Source of the DNA: Mesorhizobium sp. M1E.F.Ca.ET.045.02.1.1
Lineage (GTDB): Bacteria > Pseudomonadota > Alphaproteobacteria > Rhizobiales > Rhizobiaceae
Reading direction: 5' to 3'
DNA: 64,000 nt
Assembly: GCF_003952485.1 (NCBI RefSeq)
Contig: NZ_CP034447.1
Span: 1,860,001 to 1,924,000, forward strand
Below are positions 1 through 8,398 of the stretch, piece by piece. Every line of letters starts with the position of its first letter. The first letter of the stretch is position 1. A model generated the notes under the pieces. That model was not told the DNA's origin. It ran no database searches and saw only the letters and a program-made list of their open reading frames with translations. The position numbers and the translations under genes were made by a program.

Positions 1-67
1 TGCCGGTTTGCATAAAACGACATCCGACCTATATGAGGTCACGTTTTCCAGCCGGCCGTTTTTCAGC

Positions 68-994
68 ATGTCATCCATCATCTCGATTTCCGGTGTCACG
101 AAAACCTATGCCACCGGCTTCAAGGCGCTGAAGGAAATCAACCTCGATATCGAGCGCGGCGAGATCTTCGCGCTGCTCGGGCCGAACGGCGCCGGCAAGA
201 CGACGCTGATCTCGATCGTCTGCGGCATCGTCAACCGCTCGTCGGGCACCGTCACCGTGGACGGCTACGATATCGGCAAGAACTATCGCGCGGCGCGCAG
301 CCTGATCGGGCTGGTGCCGCAGGAATTGACGATCGACGCCTTCGAGACGGTCTGGGCGACGGTCAATTACAGCCGCGGCCTGTTCGGCAAGGCTCCCGAC
401 AAGGATTTCGTCGAGAAGGTGCTCAAGGACCTCTCGCTGTGGGACAAGAAGGACGCCAAGGCGATTACGCTTTCCGGCGGCATGAAGCGCCGGCTGATGA
501 TCGCCAAGGCGCTGTCGCACGAGCCGCGCGTGCTGTTCCTCGACGAGCCGACGGCCGGCGTCGACGTCGAATTGCGCCAGGACATGTGGGCCATGGTGCG
601 GCGGCTGCGCGAGGACGGCGTCACCATCATCCTGACCACGCACTACATCGAGGAAGCCGAGGCGATGGCCGACCGCGTCGGCGTCATCAACCGCGGCGAG
701 ATCATCCTTGTCGAAGGCAAGGCCGAGCTGATGCGCAAGCTCGGGCGCAAGCAGATGACGCTCGAGCTGCGCGCCCCGATCGCCGCCATCCCCGACGGCC
801 TGTCGCGCTATGCGCTGGAGCTCTCCGCGGACGGCAGCGAGCTCACCTACACCTATGACAACCAGAGCGACCGGCCGGGCGTCGCTTCGCTGATCCGCGA
901 CCTCGAGGCCGCCGGCCTCCAATTCCGCGACCTCGACACCAAGAACAGCTCGCTCGAAGAGATCTTCGTCAGTCTGCTGAGGCAAGAGCCATGA
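68..994 (+). CDS. ABC transporter ATP-binding protein (YadG/DrrA-like)
   Basis: The cytoplasmic ATPase of an ABC-2 type exporter, 308 aa. Visible motifs: Walker [10 protein letters not shown] (about residues 38-46), Q-loop VPQE (about 83-86), signature LSGGM (135-139), Walker B VLFLDEPT (155-162) and the H-loop TTHY. The C-terminal 80 residues form the accessory domain usual in the DrrA/YadG/NodI group. An in-frame TTG at 8 would add 20 residues, but family alignment favours the ATG at 68; no good Shine-Dalgarno is visible for either. The stop overlaps the permease start by 4 bases, so the two genes are translationally coupled. The substrate cannot be told from sequence. Confidence 0.93.
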   Translation: MSSIISISGVTKTYATGFKALKEINLDIERGEIFALLGPNGAGKTTLISIVCGIVNRSSGTVTVDGYDIGKNYRAARSLIGLVPQELTIDAFETVWATVNYSRGLFGKAPDKDFVEKVLKDLSLWDKKDAKAITLSGGMKRRLMIAKALSHEPRVLFLDEPTAGVDVELRQDMWAMVRRLREDGVTIILTTHYIEEAEAMADRVGVINRGEIILVEGKAELMRKLGRKQMTLELRAPIAAIPDGLSRYALELSADGSELTYTYDNQSDRPGVASLIRDLEAAGLQFRDLDTKNSSLEEIFVSLLRQEP

Positions 995-1752
995 ACCTGC
1001 GCGCAGTATGGGCGATCTACCGGGTGGAGATGGGGCGTGCGTTCCGCACCGTGCTGCAGAGCATCATCTCGCCGGTGATCTCGACCTCGCTCTATTTCGT
1101 CGTCTTCGGCTCGGCCATCGGCTCGCGCATCAACGAGATCGACGGCATCAGCTATGGCGCCTTCATCGTGCCGGGCCTGATGATGCTGTCGCTGTTGACA
1201 CAGTCGATCTCGAACGCGTCCTTCGCCATCTATTTCCCGAAATTCGTCGGCTCGATCTACGAGCTCTTGTCGGCGCCGGTGTCCTATCTCGAGATCATCC
1301 TCGCCTATGTCGGGGGTGCCGCGACCAAGTCGATCCTGCTCGGGCTGATCATCTTAGGCACCGCATCGCTGTTCGTGCCGCTGAGGATCGAGCATCCGTT
1401 CTGGATGATCGCCTTCCTGGTGCTGACGGCGGTGACCTTCAGCCTGTTCGGCTTCATCATCGGCATCTGGGCAAAGACCTTCGAGCAGCTGCAGCTGGTG
1501 CCGCTCCTGATCGTCACGCCGCTCACCTTTCTCGGCGGCAGCTTCTACTCGATCCACATGCTGCCCGGCATCTGGCAGACGATCACGCTGTTCAACCCGG
1601 TCGTCTACCTGATCAGCGGGTTCCGCTGGAGCTTTTACGGCAAGGCGGATGTCTCGGTCGGCGTCAGCCTCGGCATGACGCTGGTGTTTTTGGCCGTCTG
1701 CATCGCGATCGTGGCGTGGATCTTCAGGACGGGGTATCGGTTGAGGAATTGA
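991..1752 (+). CDS. ABC-2 type permease (YadH-like)
   Basis: The membrane half of the exporter encoded with the preceding ATPase (ATGA overlap), 253 aa, the usual size for ABC2_membrane (YadH/NodJ/DrrB) permeases. About six hydrophobic segments are visible, and the conserved region around [10 protein letters not shown] is typical of this family. The pair probably exports a hydrophobic or polysaccharide-like compound, by analogy only. A palindromic repeat pair follows directly and may end or stabilise the transcript. Confidence 0.92.
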   Translation: MNLRAVWAIYRVEMGRAFRTVLQSIISPVISTSLYFVVFGSAIGSRINEIDGISYGAFIVPGLMMLSLLTQSISNASFAIYFPKFVGSIYELLSAPVSYLEIILAYVGGAATKSILLGLIILGTASLFVPLRIEHPFWMIAFLVLTAVTFSLFGFIIGIWAKTFEQLQLVPLLIVTPLTFLGGSFYSIHMLPGIWQTITLFNPVVYLISGFRWSFYGKADVSVGVSLGMTLVFLAVCIAIVAWIFRTGYRLRN

Positions 1753-1774
1753 GCGGTCCGACGACGGGGCGGTT

Positions 1775-1985
1775 CCTCGCCCCACGAAGTGGGGAGAAGT
1801 GGCCCGGCGAAGCCGGGACGGAGAGGGGCCTGCGCCGGCGGTTGGAATCTCGCTGTTCGGTGACCCCTGTCCTCTCAAGGCCGACGTCGCGTCCTTTCCC
1901 CACCGGTTCTGGCTTCGCGAATGTCGTCCCCCTCTCCGTCCCGGCTTCGCCGGGCCACCTCTCCCCCGCTCGCGCGGGGGCGAGG
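1775..1985. repeat. Inverted pair of palindromic repeats (C-type arms)
   Basis: Two arms of about 55 bp in inverted orientation (about 1775-1828 and 1928-1985). Each contains a GCCCCAC/GTGGGG-like stem and a CCCGGCnnnGCCGGG stem with a GACGGAGAGGGG end. The left arm reads towards the centre as the reverse complement of the right arm. They sit between convergent genes (the ABC-2 permease and the DUF2156 gene). The same arm type recurs near 49.5 and 62.3 kb. Confidence 0.85.
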
Positions 1986-1988
1986 AAA

Positions 1989-3026
1989 TTAGATCGCCTT
2001 GATCAGCCGCAGTAGCCCCAGCATCTCCATCGGCGTGCCCTTGCGGAAGGCGATGTAGGTCGGCTCCTCCAGCCCATGGAAGCGGCGCTTGAAGGCCGCC
2101 TGGCCCTGCAGGTTGAAGCGTGAGCGGTTGACCCAGGGCGACTGGTAGGCGCGCTGGAACGCGCCGCGCCAGAAATTCGATTCGGCAAAGCCGCTCGGCT
2201 CGACATCGAGCAGCGGCGACAGGCCAAGCGTGACGACCGAAACGCCCTCCTCGCGAAAACGGTCGACGGCGAATTTGGTCAGGCCGATCTCGGCATGCGG
2301 CGTGGCGTCGACATGCTTGCGCTTGAAGGCGGTGGTGTAGCCGATGACCTTGCCGTCGCTGAACAGCGGATCGAAATCGAGGATGGCGACGAGCTCGCCC
2401 TCGGGGCCATGCAGGACGAAGCGGCGCATGTCGGCGCCGAGATGGTCGGCGAAGGGGCGGTTGAGGAAGCCCATTTCCCAGCGCTTGACGATGCGCTCGC
2501 CGCGCCAGTTCTCGGACAGCCGCGAGACCTCGTCGAGGAGCATGTTGGCCCTGTCCTCGGCGAAGCTGAAGCCCTTCTTCGCCAGCCAGCGCTCGGAATA
2601 GCGCACGGTTTCGTTGCGCTTGCCGGAGAAATCATGCGCCGGCAGGTGCAGCCTGGTGTCGACGCCAAGCCGGTTGACCCGGTAGCCGAGCCCGGCCAGC
2701 ACCTTGGCCGTGGCGGCGCCGATCTGCACGAACCAGGGGCCGCCGGCGGCCTCGACGAAGCGCTTGATGTAGCCGGGCCTGTCCGCCGGATCGACCACCG
2801 GATCGCCGAGGGCGAAATGGTGCTTCATCTTGGTGCCGAAGGCGATGTAGCCGTCGCCGTCGCTGAAATAGGACAGTTTCTGCTGCACGGCGGTGGAATA
2901 GGCGAGCGAGAAGTCGCCATGCCGGCGAACCAGCGCCAGGCGCTCGAGATGCGTCAGCTCGCGGCGCGGCACCTTGGGCGCCGCGCCTTCAAGAAACCTG
3001 TCGATATGGATACGCAGGGAGGGCAT
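1989..3026 (-). CDS. DUF2156 (phosphatidylglycerol lysyltransferase C-terminal-like) protein
   Basis: A 345-aa soluble protein matching the DUF2156 / LPG-synthase C-terminal type, a double-GNAT fold that uses aminoacyl-tRNA to modify lipids in MprF-like enzymes. Family-like signatures are the N-terminal DGYIAFGTKMKHHFALGDPV stretch (about 57-77) and, near the C-terminus, the region around LGLSPLL and NFWRGAFQR. The large N-terminal membrane flippase of MprF/LpiA is absent, so lipid lysylation is not assured. It is convergent with the ABC operon and divergent from the MarR-GNAT pair. The substrate is unknown. Confidence 0.75.
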   Translation of the reverse strand: MPSLRIHIDRFLEGAAPKVPRRELTHLERLALVRRHGDFSLAYSTAVQQKLSYFSDGDGYIAFGTKMKHHFALGDPVVDPADRPGYIKRFVEAAGGPWFVQIGAATAKVLAGLGYRVNRLGVDTRLHLPAHDFSGKRNETVRYSERWLAKKGFSFAEDRANMLLDEVSRLSENWRGERIVKRWEMGFLNRPFADHLGADMRRFVLHGPEGELVAILDFDPLFSDGKVIGYTTAFKRKHVDATPHAEIGLTKFAVDRFREEGVSVVTLGLSPLLDVEPSGFAESNFWRGAFQRAYQSPWVNRSRFNLQGQAAFKRRFHGLEEPTYIAFRKGTPMEMLGLLRLIKAI

Positions 3027-3219
3027 GAGCTTCCGCGTGCCGATGAACAGAGACCCGCCGACCCGCGGGCCTCGAATCAGTCGCTTGACGCGACGGATTG
3101 TGTCGCCCCAGCGCCATATAGGATGCTATCGGCCTGGAATGAAGGGGAAATGTCCCGCGCATGGCGACCGGGTATCGAGCCTGTATCGGGGACCGTCGTC
3201 CGCCTGAAGCGGAGAGTCC

Positions 3220-3248
3220 TTGACTTTCCATATGTTGTTATATATCAA
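3220..3248 (+). promoter_or_regulatory. Candidate promoter and MarR operator
   Basis: A TTGACT -35-like hexamer at 3220-3225 is followed by AT-rich DNA. The 14-mer TTGTTATATATCAA (3235-3248) is an imperfect palindrome (12 of 14 positions symmetric) 26 bp upstream of the marR start. MarR proteins commonly bind such sites over their own promoter. This is inference from position and symmetry. Confidence 0.4.
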
Positions 3249-3274
3249 GTTATGGACTTGAAGCGAGACCAGCC

Positions 3275-3781
3275 ATGGAAGACATCTTGCGATCCCTCGG
3301 CTTTCTCTGCCTCGGCAGCAGGCTGAAGCGCGTTGGCGAACAATTGCAGGCCGACACGCAGCGCGTGCTCGATCGCCTGGATGTGCGGATCCAGTCGAGC
3401 CAATACCCCCTGCTTGCCGCGCTCGACAGGCTGGGGCCGCTGCCGGTCGGCGAACTGGCGCAGTCGCTCGGCATCGCGCAGCCGGGCGTGACGCGCAGTG
3501 TCTCGTTGCTTACCGAGCTGGGCCTGGTCGAGGTCGCGCAATCGAACGACGACCAGCGGCGCAGGATCGTCTCCCTCTCGGCGAGCGGCCAACGGCTGAT
3601 GGACACCGCGAAGCGCGACGTCTGGCCGCGCATCGAGGATGCTGTCGCGGAAGTATGCGCGGACCTCTCCGGGCCTCTTCTCGGCCAGCTCGCCGCCATC
3701 GAGGATCGGTTGGCCGAGATCCCTCTCGACCGCCGTGCGGAAAAAGCCGAGGCCGTCGCGCCCAAGGCCGTCGCGCGATGA
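3275..3781 (+). CDS. MarR family transcriptional regulator
   Basis: A winged-helix regulator of 168 aa. The HTH is visible as LPVGELAQSLGIAQPGVTRS (about residues 57-75), followed by the wing with the DQRRR basic stretch typical of MarR. It overlaps the next gene by 4 bases (ATGA), so regulator and acetyltransferase are made together. Related MarR and GNAT domains also occur fused in one protein in other bacteria. A palindromic AT-rich site upstream suggests autoregulation. The effector is unknown. Confidence 0.88.
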   Translation: MEDILRSLGFLCLGSRLKRVGEQLQADTQRVLDRLDVRIQSSQYPLLAALDRLGPLPVGELAQSLGIAQPGVTRSVSLLTELGLVEVAQSNDDQRRRIVSLSASGQRLMDTAKRDVWPRIEDAVAEVCADLSGPLLGQLAAIEDRLAEIPLDRRAEKAEAVAPKAVAR

Positions 3782-4458
3782 CACACGTTCTCGACCGTCC
3801 CATCTGGAGCGCGCTTGCGACGCGCCATCACGTCTTCGCGGAAGGCGACACCCTCGCCCGGCGCTACCGGCCGTCGATCGTTCCTTTCGCCGCCACCGCG
3901 GCGGACGATGCGCAAAGCCTGCGGGCTTTGGGCAAGCTTCTGCCGCCGCTTGAAAGCGCCATCCTGGTCCAGACGGATGAAATCACCCTGCCCGCGGAGA
4001 TCGCCGCGGTTTCGACAGCATCCCTGGTGCAGATGATTGCCGAGCAGCCGGTGCAGGCCGTGTCCGACGAGCGCGTGCAACGACTGACACGCGACGATGC
4101 CGCCGAGATGCTCGCTCTCGCGTCGCTCACCAGGCCCGGTCCGTTCACGCTGGAGGCCTTGAGCCTCGGCGAGTTCTGGGGCGTGAAGATCGACGGCAGG
4201 CTCGCGGCGATGGCCGGCGAGCGCATGAAGCAGCCCGGCTATACCGAGCTCAGCGGCGTGTGCTCGCATCCGGACTTCCGCGGCGGCGGCCTTGCCAGGC
4301 TGCTGTCGCTGTTCGTGGCGAACCGGATCATGGCGCGGCGAGAGGTTCCTTATCTCCACGCCTATGCCAGCAACGTCGCGGCCGTCGGACTCTACCAGTC
4401 CATCGGCTTCCGGTTGAGAACCACCCTGAACATGGCCGTGATTCAACGCGCGGGGTGA
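3778..4458 (+). CDS. GNAT family N-acetyltransferase (FR47-like)
   Basis: A 226-aa acetyltransferase. The N-terminal half is poorly conserved. The C-terminal half holds the GNAT core: beta-4/5 with LSGVCSHPDFRGGGLARLL, whose R-G-G-G-L-A is the acetyl-CoA pyrophosphate loop (about 162-168), and then NVAAVGLYQSIGFR, the typical C-terminal GNAT segment. The ATG at 3778 is chosen because it overlaps the marR stop (ATGA) and matches the family start; an open frame extends 41 codons further upstream without support. The substrate is unknown; the coupled MarR gene suggests a detoxification or stress role. Confidence 0.85.
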   Translation: MTHVLDRPIWSALATRHHVFAEGDTLARRYRPSIVPFAATAADDAQSLRALGKLLPPLESAILVQTDEITLPAEIAAVSTASLVQMIAEQPVQAVSDERVQRLTRDDAAEMLALASLTRPGPFTLEALSLGEFWGVKIDGRLAAMAGERMKQPGYTELSGVCSHPDFRGGGLARLLSLFVANRIMARREVPYLHAYASNVAAVGLYQSIGFRLRTTLNMAVIQRAG

Positions 4459-4526
4459 TGACATTTGGGGAGGCTTTCGGCCAATCCCCAACGTCCGCAA
4501 TGTTGCCTCGTCGCAAAGCTTAGCGC

Positions 4527-6524
4527 TCAGACCGCGATCTTGCCGCCGCCCTGCCTGGTGATGGCGACGACCGCCGGACGCACCGGCATGTCCGGCTTGA
4601 AGTCCGGCCAGCGGGTCGACGGGTCCTCGTAATAGGAGGGACGGCCAAAGCCTTCCCAGTCCTCGCCGCCGTCGCCCGGATGCTGAACGGCGACGAAAGC
4701 GGTCTGGTCGTCCGGCGCAAACAGCGGGCCGCACATTTCGGCGCCGATCGGCACGCGGAAGAACAGCTTCGACGTCGCCCGCGCGGCACCCTCCGTGTCG
4801 ACCGCCCACAAGCCGTCGGTGCGGCCGGTGGCCTTCGGGCCCTGACCGTCGGTGGCGACCCAGAGACGGCCGGCGGAATCGACGGCGCAATTGTCCGGCA
4901 TGCCGAACCAGCCATGGGCGGTGGTCGCGGTCGAGAAGGTGGCGCCGACATCGGCCACTTTGGGATCGCCGCATTTCAAGAGCACTTCCCACTTGCCCTT
5001 GGTGGCGGCGAAATCGCCGCCGTCCTCGACGATCTCGATGATGTGGCCGAAGGCGTTTTCGGCGCGCGGGTTGGCGGCGTCGACCTGCTCGGCCTTGCGC
5101 TTCGAATTGTTGGTCAGCATGACATAGACCTTGCCGTTGCCGGCATTGGGCTGGATGTCTTCCGGCCGGTCCATCTTGGTGGCGCCGAGCAGGTCGGCGG
5201 CGCGTCGCGTCTCGATGAGAACGTCGGCCTGGCTGGCAAAACCGTTTTCCGCCGTCAGCGGCCCTTCCCCGAACACAATCGGCATCCACTCGACCGAACC
5301 GTTCTCGGCGAACTTCGCCACATGCAGCGTGCCGTCGTCGAGCAGGTCCGTGTTGGCCGCGAGGTCAATGGGATTGAACTTACCAGCGGTGACGAATTTG
5401 TAGACATAGTCGAAGCGCTCGTCGTCGCCGAGATAGAAGACGACGCGGCCGTCCTTGGCGACGATCGATTCGGCGCCCTCATGCTTGAAGCGGCCCATGG
5501 CGGTGCGCTTCCTCGGCACCGAATCCGGGTCGTTGACGTCGACCTCGACGATCCAGCCGAAGCGATTGGGCTCGTTCGGCTCCTTGGCGAGGTTGAAGCG
5601 GTCGTAATGCGCGCCCCATTCATAGGCGCCTTCCGGTATGCCGAGCCGCTTGTAGTTGGCGGCTTCCCTGTGGCCTTCCGGCAGATCGCCCGAGAAATAG
5701 CCGTGGATGTTTTCCTCGGCCATCACATAGGTGCCCCAGGGGGTGACGCCACCGGCGCAGTTGTTGAGCGTGCCGATGACCTTGGCGCCGGAGGGATCGG
5801 CATTGGTCTTGACGCGGTCATGACCGGCGACCGGGCCGGAGAGCGCCATCTCGGTGGTGGACATGATGCGGCGATTGAGCTTGCCGTCGCGCACCACCTG
5901 CCATTTGCCGCCTTGCTTGCGGATCTCGACGATGGTGCCGCCATGGGCGGCCATCTCGACATCGACCTGCTCCTTGCTGAGCGGCGCCACCTCGGCGGCC
6001 TTCTTGCCGTCCTTCTCGACGATCTTGACGATGCCGGGGAACATCAGATGCGGGTTGGTGTATTCGTGGTTGACGACCAGCAGGCCATGCTCGGCCGAGC
6101 CGTCGATCGGGATGTAGCCAACATAGTCGTTGTTGTAGCCGAACTGCCTAGCCTGCGCCTTGGCCGATTGTTTTACCGGGTCGAATTCCGGCGAATCGCC
6201 AAACAGCGGATCGCCCCAGCGCAACAGCACGTCGGCGTCGTAACCCGGCGCGACATGGTGCTTGTCGTCGATGCCGGCCTCGAGCTCGTCGAATTTGAAG
6301 GCCGAGGCCTCGGCGGCGCGCGCCTCGTCGGCGGCGACGAGCGCCAGCGGGCTGACCGTGGCGGCAATGGCCGAGACGGCCAGCGAACCCTTGAGGAATC
6401 CGCGGCGCGAAAAGCGCGCGGCGATGATCTCGCCCATGGTGCGGTTGTCGGCGGGATTGACGGGCGGACCGTCGTTCTCCTCGAGCAGGCTGGTGCGGAA
6501 GCGGGTCTCAGGGGATTGGGTCAT
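4527..6524 (-). CDS. phoX: PhoX family phosphatase, Tat-exported
   Basis: A 665-aa PhoX-type (DUF839) phosphatase. It has a Tat signal with the twin arginines in FSRRGFLKG (residues 38-46), a hydrophobic stretch and an ARA-AEA cleavage region near 70-72, so it should be exported folded to the periplasm. PhoX enzymes are Ca/Fe-dependent monoesterases for phosphorus scavenging. Family segments such as LVVNHEYTNP, NNCAGGVTPWGTYVMAEEN and the PDNCAVDSAGRLWVATDG region are visible. A strong AGAGGA Shine-Dalgarno precedes the start, and a Pho-box-like direct repeat lies 65 bp upstream. Some DUF839 proteins have no demonstrated phosphatase activity. Confidence 0.88.
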   Translation of the reverse strand: MTQSPETRFRTSLLEENDGPPVNPADNRTMGEIIAARFSRRGFLKGSLAVSAIAATVSPLALVAADEARAAEASAFKFDELEAGIDDKHHVAPGYDADVLLRWGDPLFGDSPEFDPVKQSAKAQARQFGYNNDYVGYIPIDGSAEHGLLVVNHEYTNPHLMFPGIVKIVEKDGKKAAEVAPLSKEQVDVEMAAHGGTIVEIRKQGGKWQVVRDGKLNRRIMSTTEMALSGPVAGHDRVKTNADPSGAKVIGTLNNCAGGVTPWGTYVMAEENIHGYFSGDLPEGHREAANYKRLGIPEGAYEWGAHYDRFNLAKEPNEPNRFGWIVEVDVNDPDSVPRKRTAMGRFKHEGAESIVAKDGRVVFYLGDDERFDYVYKFVTAGKFNPIDLAANTDLLDDGTLHVAKFAENGSVEWMPIVFGEGPLTAENGFASQADVLIETRRAADLLGATKMDRPEDIQPNAGNGKVYVMLTNNSKRKAEQVDAANPRAENAFGHIIEIVEDGGDFAATKGKWEVLLKCGDPKVADVGATFSTATTAHGWFGMPDNCAVDSAGRLWVATDGQGPKATGRTDGLWAVDTEGAARATSKLFFRVPIGAEMCGPLFAPDDQTAFVAVQHPGDGGEDWEGFGRPSYYEDPSTRWPDFKPDMPVRPAVVAITRQGGGKIAV

Positions 6525-6588
6525 GGGCTGTCCTCTGGCTTCTTGAGGTGGCTGGGGATTTTGACCTTTCGACCCCTAAAGCGGGCCG

Positions 6589-6606
6589 ATCACATTTTCG
6601 TGACAT
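6589..6606 (-). promoter_or_regulatory. Candidate Pho box upstream of phoX
   Basis: Read on the minus strand the site is ATGTCACGAAAATGTGAT: two 7-mers resembling CTGTCAT separated by 4 bases, giving the 11-bp period of a PhoB box. It lies 65 bp upstream of the phoX start, a suitable place for activation under phosphate limitation. Call based on spacing and on 10 of 14 consensus positions. Confidence 0.5.
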
Positions 6607-6650
6607 GGCTTCGACGTACCCCTCGGCGATTGGCGAAGCCGTCGATGTCG

Positions 6651-6855
6651 GCCCCTTTCTCCCCGTCACTATACGGGGAGAAATGCCCGGCAGGGCAATG
6701 AGGGGCGGCGCCGACCTGGCAAACAGAGGCGCCGTGACGATCGCTTCAAGCAAAGACAGCCCCGGCGTGTAATGCTGATGGCCAATGCTGGCGCCGCCCC
6801 TCATCCGCCTGCCGGCACCTTCTCCCCGTATAGTGACGGGGAGAAGGGGCTTGCC
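6651..6855. repeat. RIME-like repeat pair (A-type arms)
   Basis: Two inverted arms (about 6655-6710 and 6791-6850), each with the stem CTCCCCGT-CACTAT-ACGGGGAG and a TGCCCGGCAGG / GATGAGGGGC end. The spacer is about 80 bp. This fills most of the gap 6525-6957 between phoX and the next gene; the rest holds the phoX promoter side. The same element recurs at about 36.1 and 54.6 kb. Confidence 0.85.
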
Positions 6856-6957
6856 GCGGCCTTCGCCTACTCCTCCACCGCCAGCTTGACGGCTTCACGC
6901 GCTTCGGAAACAAGAGTGGCGACGGGCGCGGCGAAGGCCGCTCAAGGGGGTAAAAAC

Positions 6958-7296
6958 GTGGGTATCTGGGGATTGGCGCAGCTTGGCGTCTCAACGGTGA
7001 TCTTCCTGCTGGCGGCGATGGCGGCCAAGCAGTGGGGGCTGGCGCCGAGCCTTGGCAAGATCCTGCTGACGCTGGCGCTCTATTCGGCCGGCAATCTGAT
7101 TATGCTGAGGCTGATCCGCGAATTCGGCATGTCGGTGTCGTTCAGCCTGTCGGCGGTGATCCAGCTGGTGTCGGTGAACGTCGTGGCCTTGGTCTTTTTC
7201 GGCGAACGGCTCAATGCGTTGCAGGCCACGGGCGTCATGCTGGCGATCGCGGCCGTCGTCCTGATCACGCTCGGGCCCTATATGCAACGGCTGTAG
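6958..7296 (+). CDS. Small four-helix DMT/EamA-like membrane protein
   Basis: A 112-aa hydrophobic protein with four predicted membrane segments, the size of a half EamA or SMR-type unit. The last segments contain VSVNVVALVFFGERLNALQ, which resembles the end of EamA repeats (a conserved glutamate near the GE-L motif). The GTG start at 6958 is chosen because it has an AAGGGGG Shine-Dalgarno 6 bases upstream; the in-frame extension upstream runs through a repeat and is unlikely to be coding. It probably works as a dimer. Substrate unknown; a phosphonate/arabinose-lipid (ArnE-like) flippase subunit or an SMR-like exporter are possibilities. Confidence 0.7.
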   Translation: MGIWGLAQLGVSTVIFLLAAMAAKQWGLAPSLGKILLTLALYSAGNLIMLRLIREFGMSVSFSLSAVIQLVSVNVVALVFFGERLNALQATGVMLAIAAVVLITLGPYMQRL

Positions 7297-7314
7297 CTGG
7301 ACCCAAGGCCCCGA

Positions 7315-8016
7315 ATGAAATCGACCGCCAACGCGCTGCTCAACAGAATAGAATTCCCGGTGCTCCTGGCCGGGCTGGTGATCGCCGGCGGGCTGTGGGG
7401 CCTGGTTGAACTGATGGAGGTGGCGCGCTCCACCACCCCGCACGCCTTCGACACTGAAATCCTGCTCGCCTTCCGCCAGGCCGGGCAGCCGAACAGCCCG
7501 ATCGGTCCACCCTGGCTGGAAGGCGCGGTGCGCGACATCACCGCGCTTGGCAGCACCAGCGTGCTGGTGCTCATCACCAGCACGGTCATCATCTACCTTT
7601 TGCTGATCCGGCGGCCGGCGACGGCATTGTTCGTGTTCGTGGCCGTCGCCGGCGGACAGGTGCTGTCCAGCCTGCTCAAGTTCGAAGTCGACCGACCGCG
7701 ACCCGATCTCGTGTCCCATCTCGTCAACGAGACCTCGTTCTCCTTCCCCAGCGGCCACGCGATGCTCTCGGCGATCACCTATCTTACCCTTGGCTCGCTG
7801 GCGGCCCGCTTCCTGCCGGACCGCGCGACCAAGGTCTTCCTGCTTGCGCTGGCCGTGCTCGTCACGGTGCTGGTCGGAACCAGCCGCGTCTATCTCGGCG
7901 TGCATTGGCCATCGGACGTGCTCGCCGGCTGGTGCGCCGGCTTCGCCTGGGCCATGTTGTGCTGGCTTGCAGCGCGGCTGCTGCAGCGGCACAAGGTGAT
8001 GGCGGATAGCGAGTGA
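7315..8016 (+). CDS. PAP2 family phosphatase
   Basis: A 233-aa membrane lipid-phosphatase of the PAP2 superfamily. All three motifs are present: KX6RP (K122 to R129-P130), PSGH (145-148) and SRX5HX3D (in SRVYLGVHWPSDV). About five to six transmembrane helices place the active site on the periplasmic face. Likely substrates are undecaprenyl pyrophosphate, phosphatidylglycerol phosphate or a related lipid phosphate; sequence alone does not decide. It starts 18 bases after the preceding small membrane protein and may be cotranscribed with it. Confidence 0.9.
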   Translation: MKSTANALLNRIEFPVLLAGLVIAGGLWGLVELMEVARSTTPHAFDTEILLAFRQAGQPNSPIGPPWLEGAVRDITALGSTSVLVLITSTVIIYLLLIRRPATALFVFVAVAGGQVLSSLLKFEVDRPRPDLVSHLVNETSFSFPSGHAMLSAITYLTLGSLAARFLPDRATKVFLLALAVLVTVLVGTSRVYLGVHWPSDVLAGWCAGFAWAMLCWLAARLLQRHKVMADSE

Positions 8017-8052
8017 CGGCGCCAAATTCGCTCCGAATGATGCTTGAGACAT

Positions 8053-8080
8053 TGTAATATTTATATTAGATATCGATATT
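8053..8080 (+). promoter_or_regulatory. AT-rich promoter/operator of the short XRE gene
   Basis: The 60 bp before the XRE gene are strikingly AT-rich. A TTGTAA -35-like element (8053-8058) and GATATT -10-like element (8075-8080) are 16 bp apart. The palindrome ATATCGATAT (8070-8079) overlaps the -10, and further ATAT steps recur at short intervals. Autoregulation by the XRE protein is a reasonable inference. Confidence 0.35.
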
Positions 8081-8106
8081 GCATATTCAGATATGGATTC
8101 CAGCCG

Positions 8107-8376
8107 ATGATGACTGCCGCACAGATGCGCGCCGCGAGAGCCTTGGCCGGTATCGACCAGAGAACGCTCGCCGAGCGCGCCGGGGTTTCGCTTCCGACCA
8201 TACAGCGCATGGAAGCGAGCGAAGGCGTCGTCAGGGGCGTGGTCGACTCGCTGATGAAGGTCACCCAGGCGCTCGACGAGATCGGGGTGGAGTTGATCGG
8301 CGAAAGCCAGGCGAGCGAGCGCGGCGGCAGAGGCGTGCGGTTCAAAGCCGTCACGGCACAGAGTCCGCAGGGCTGA
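8107..8376 (+). CDS. Short XRE-type helix-turn-helix regulator
   Basis: An 89-aa protein made almost entirely of an XRE HTH: ALAGIDQRTLAERAGVSLPTIQ (about residues 12-33) is a clear helix-turn-helix. This size and layout are common for stand-alone alphaproteobacterial regulators. ATG at 8107 (followed by a second ATG) is preferred over an upstream frame extension that would translate AT-rich promoter DNA. No partner toxin gene is adjacent, so it is not obviously an antitoxin. Target unknown beyond possible self-regulation. Confidence 0.75.
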   Translation: MMTAAQMRAARALAGIDQRTLAERAGVSLPTIQRMEASEGVVRGVVDSLMKVTQALDEIGVELIGESQASERGGRGVRFKAVTAQSPQG

Positions 8377-8398
8377 CCTCCCAGCTAACCGGGATCCC

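Noticed and set aside
68..1752. Possible nodIJ exporter
   Set aside because: The ATPase and permease share the general DrrA/YadG layout but no nod genes or nod box are near, so a neutral name is used.
3250..5289. A 679-codon open frame on the minus strand
   Set aside because: It crosses the MarR and GNAT genes and the end of phoX, has an Arg/Gly-rich composition typical of GC-rich shadow frames, and matches no family.
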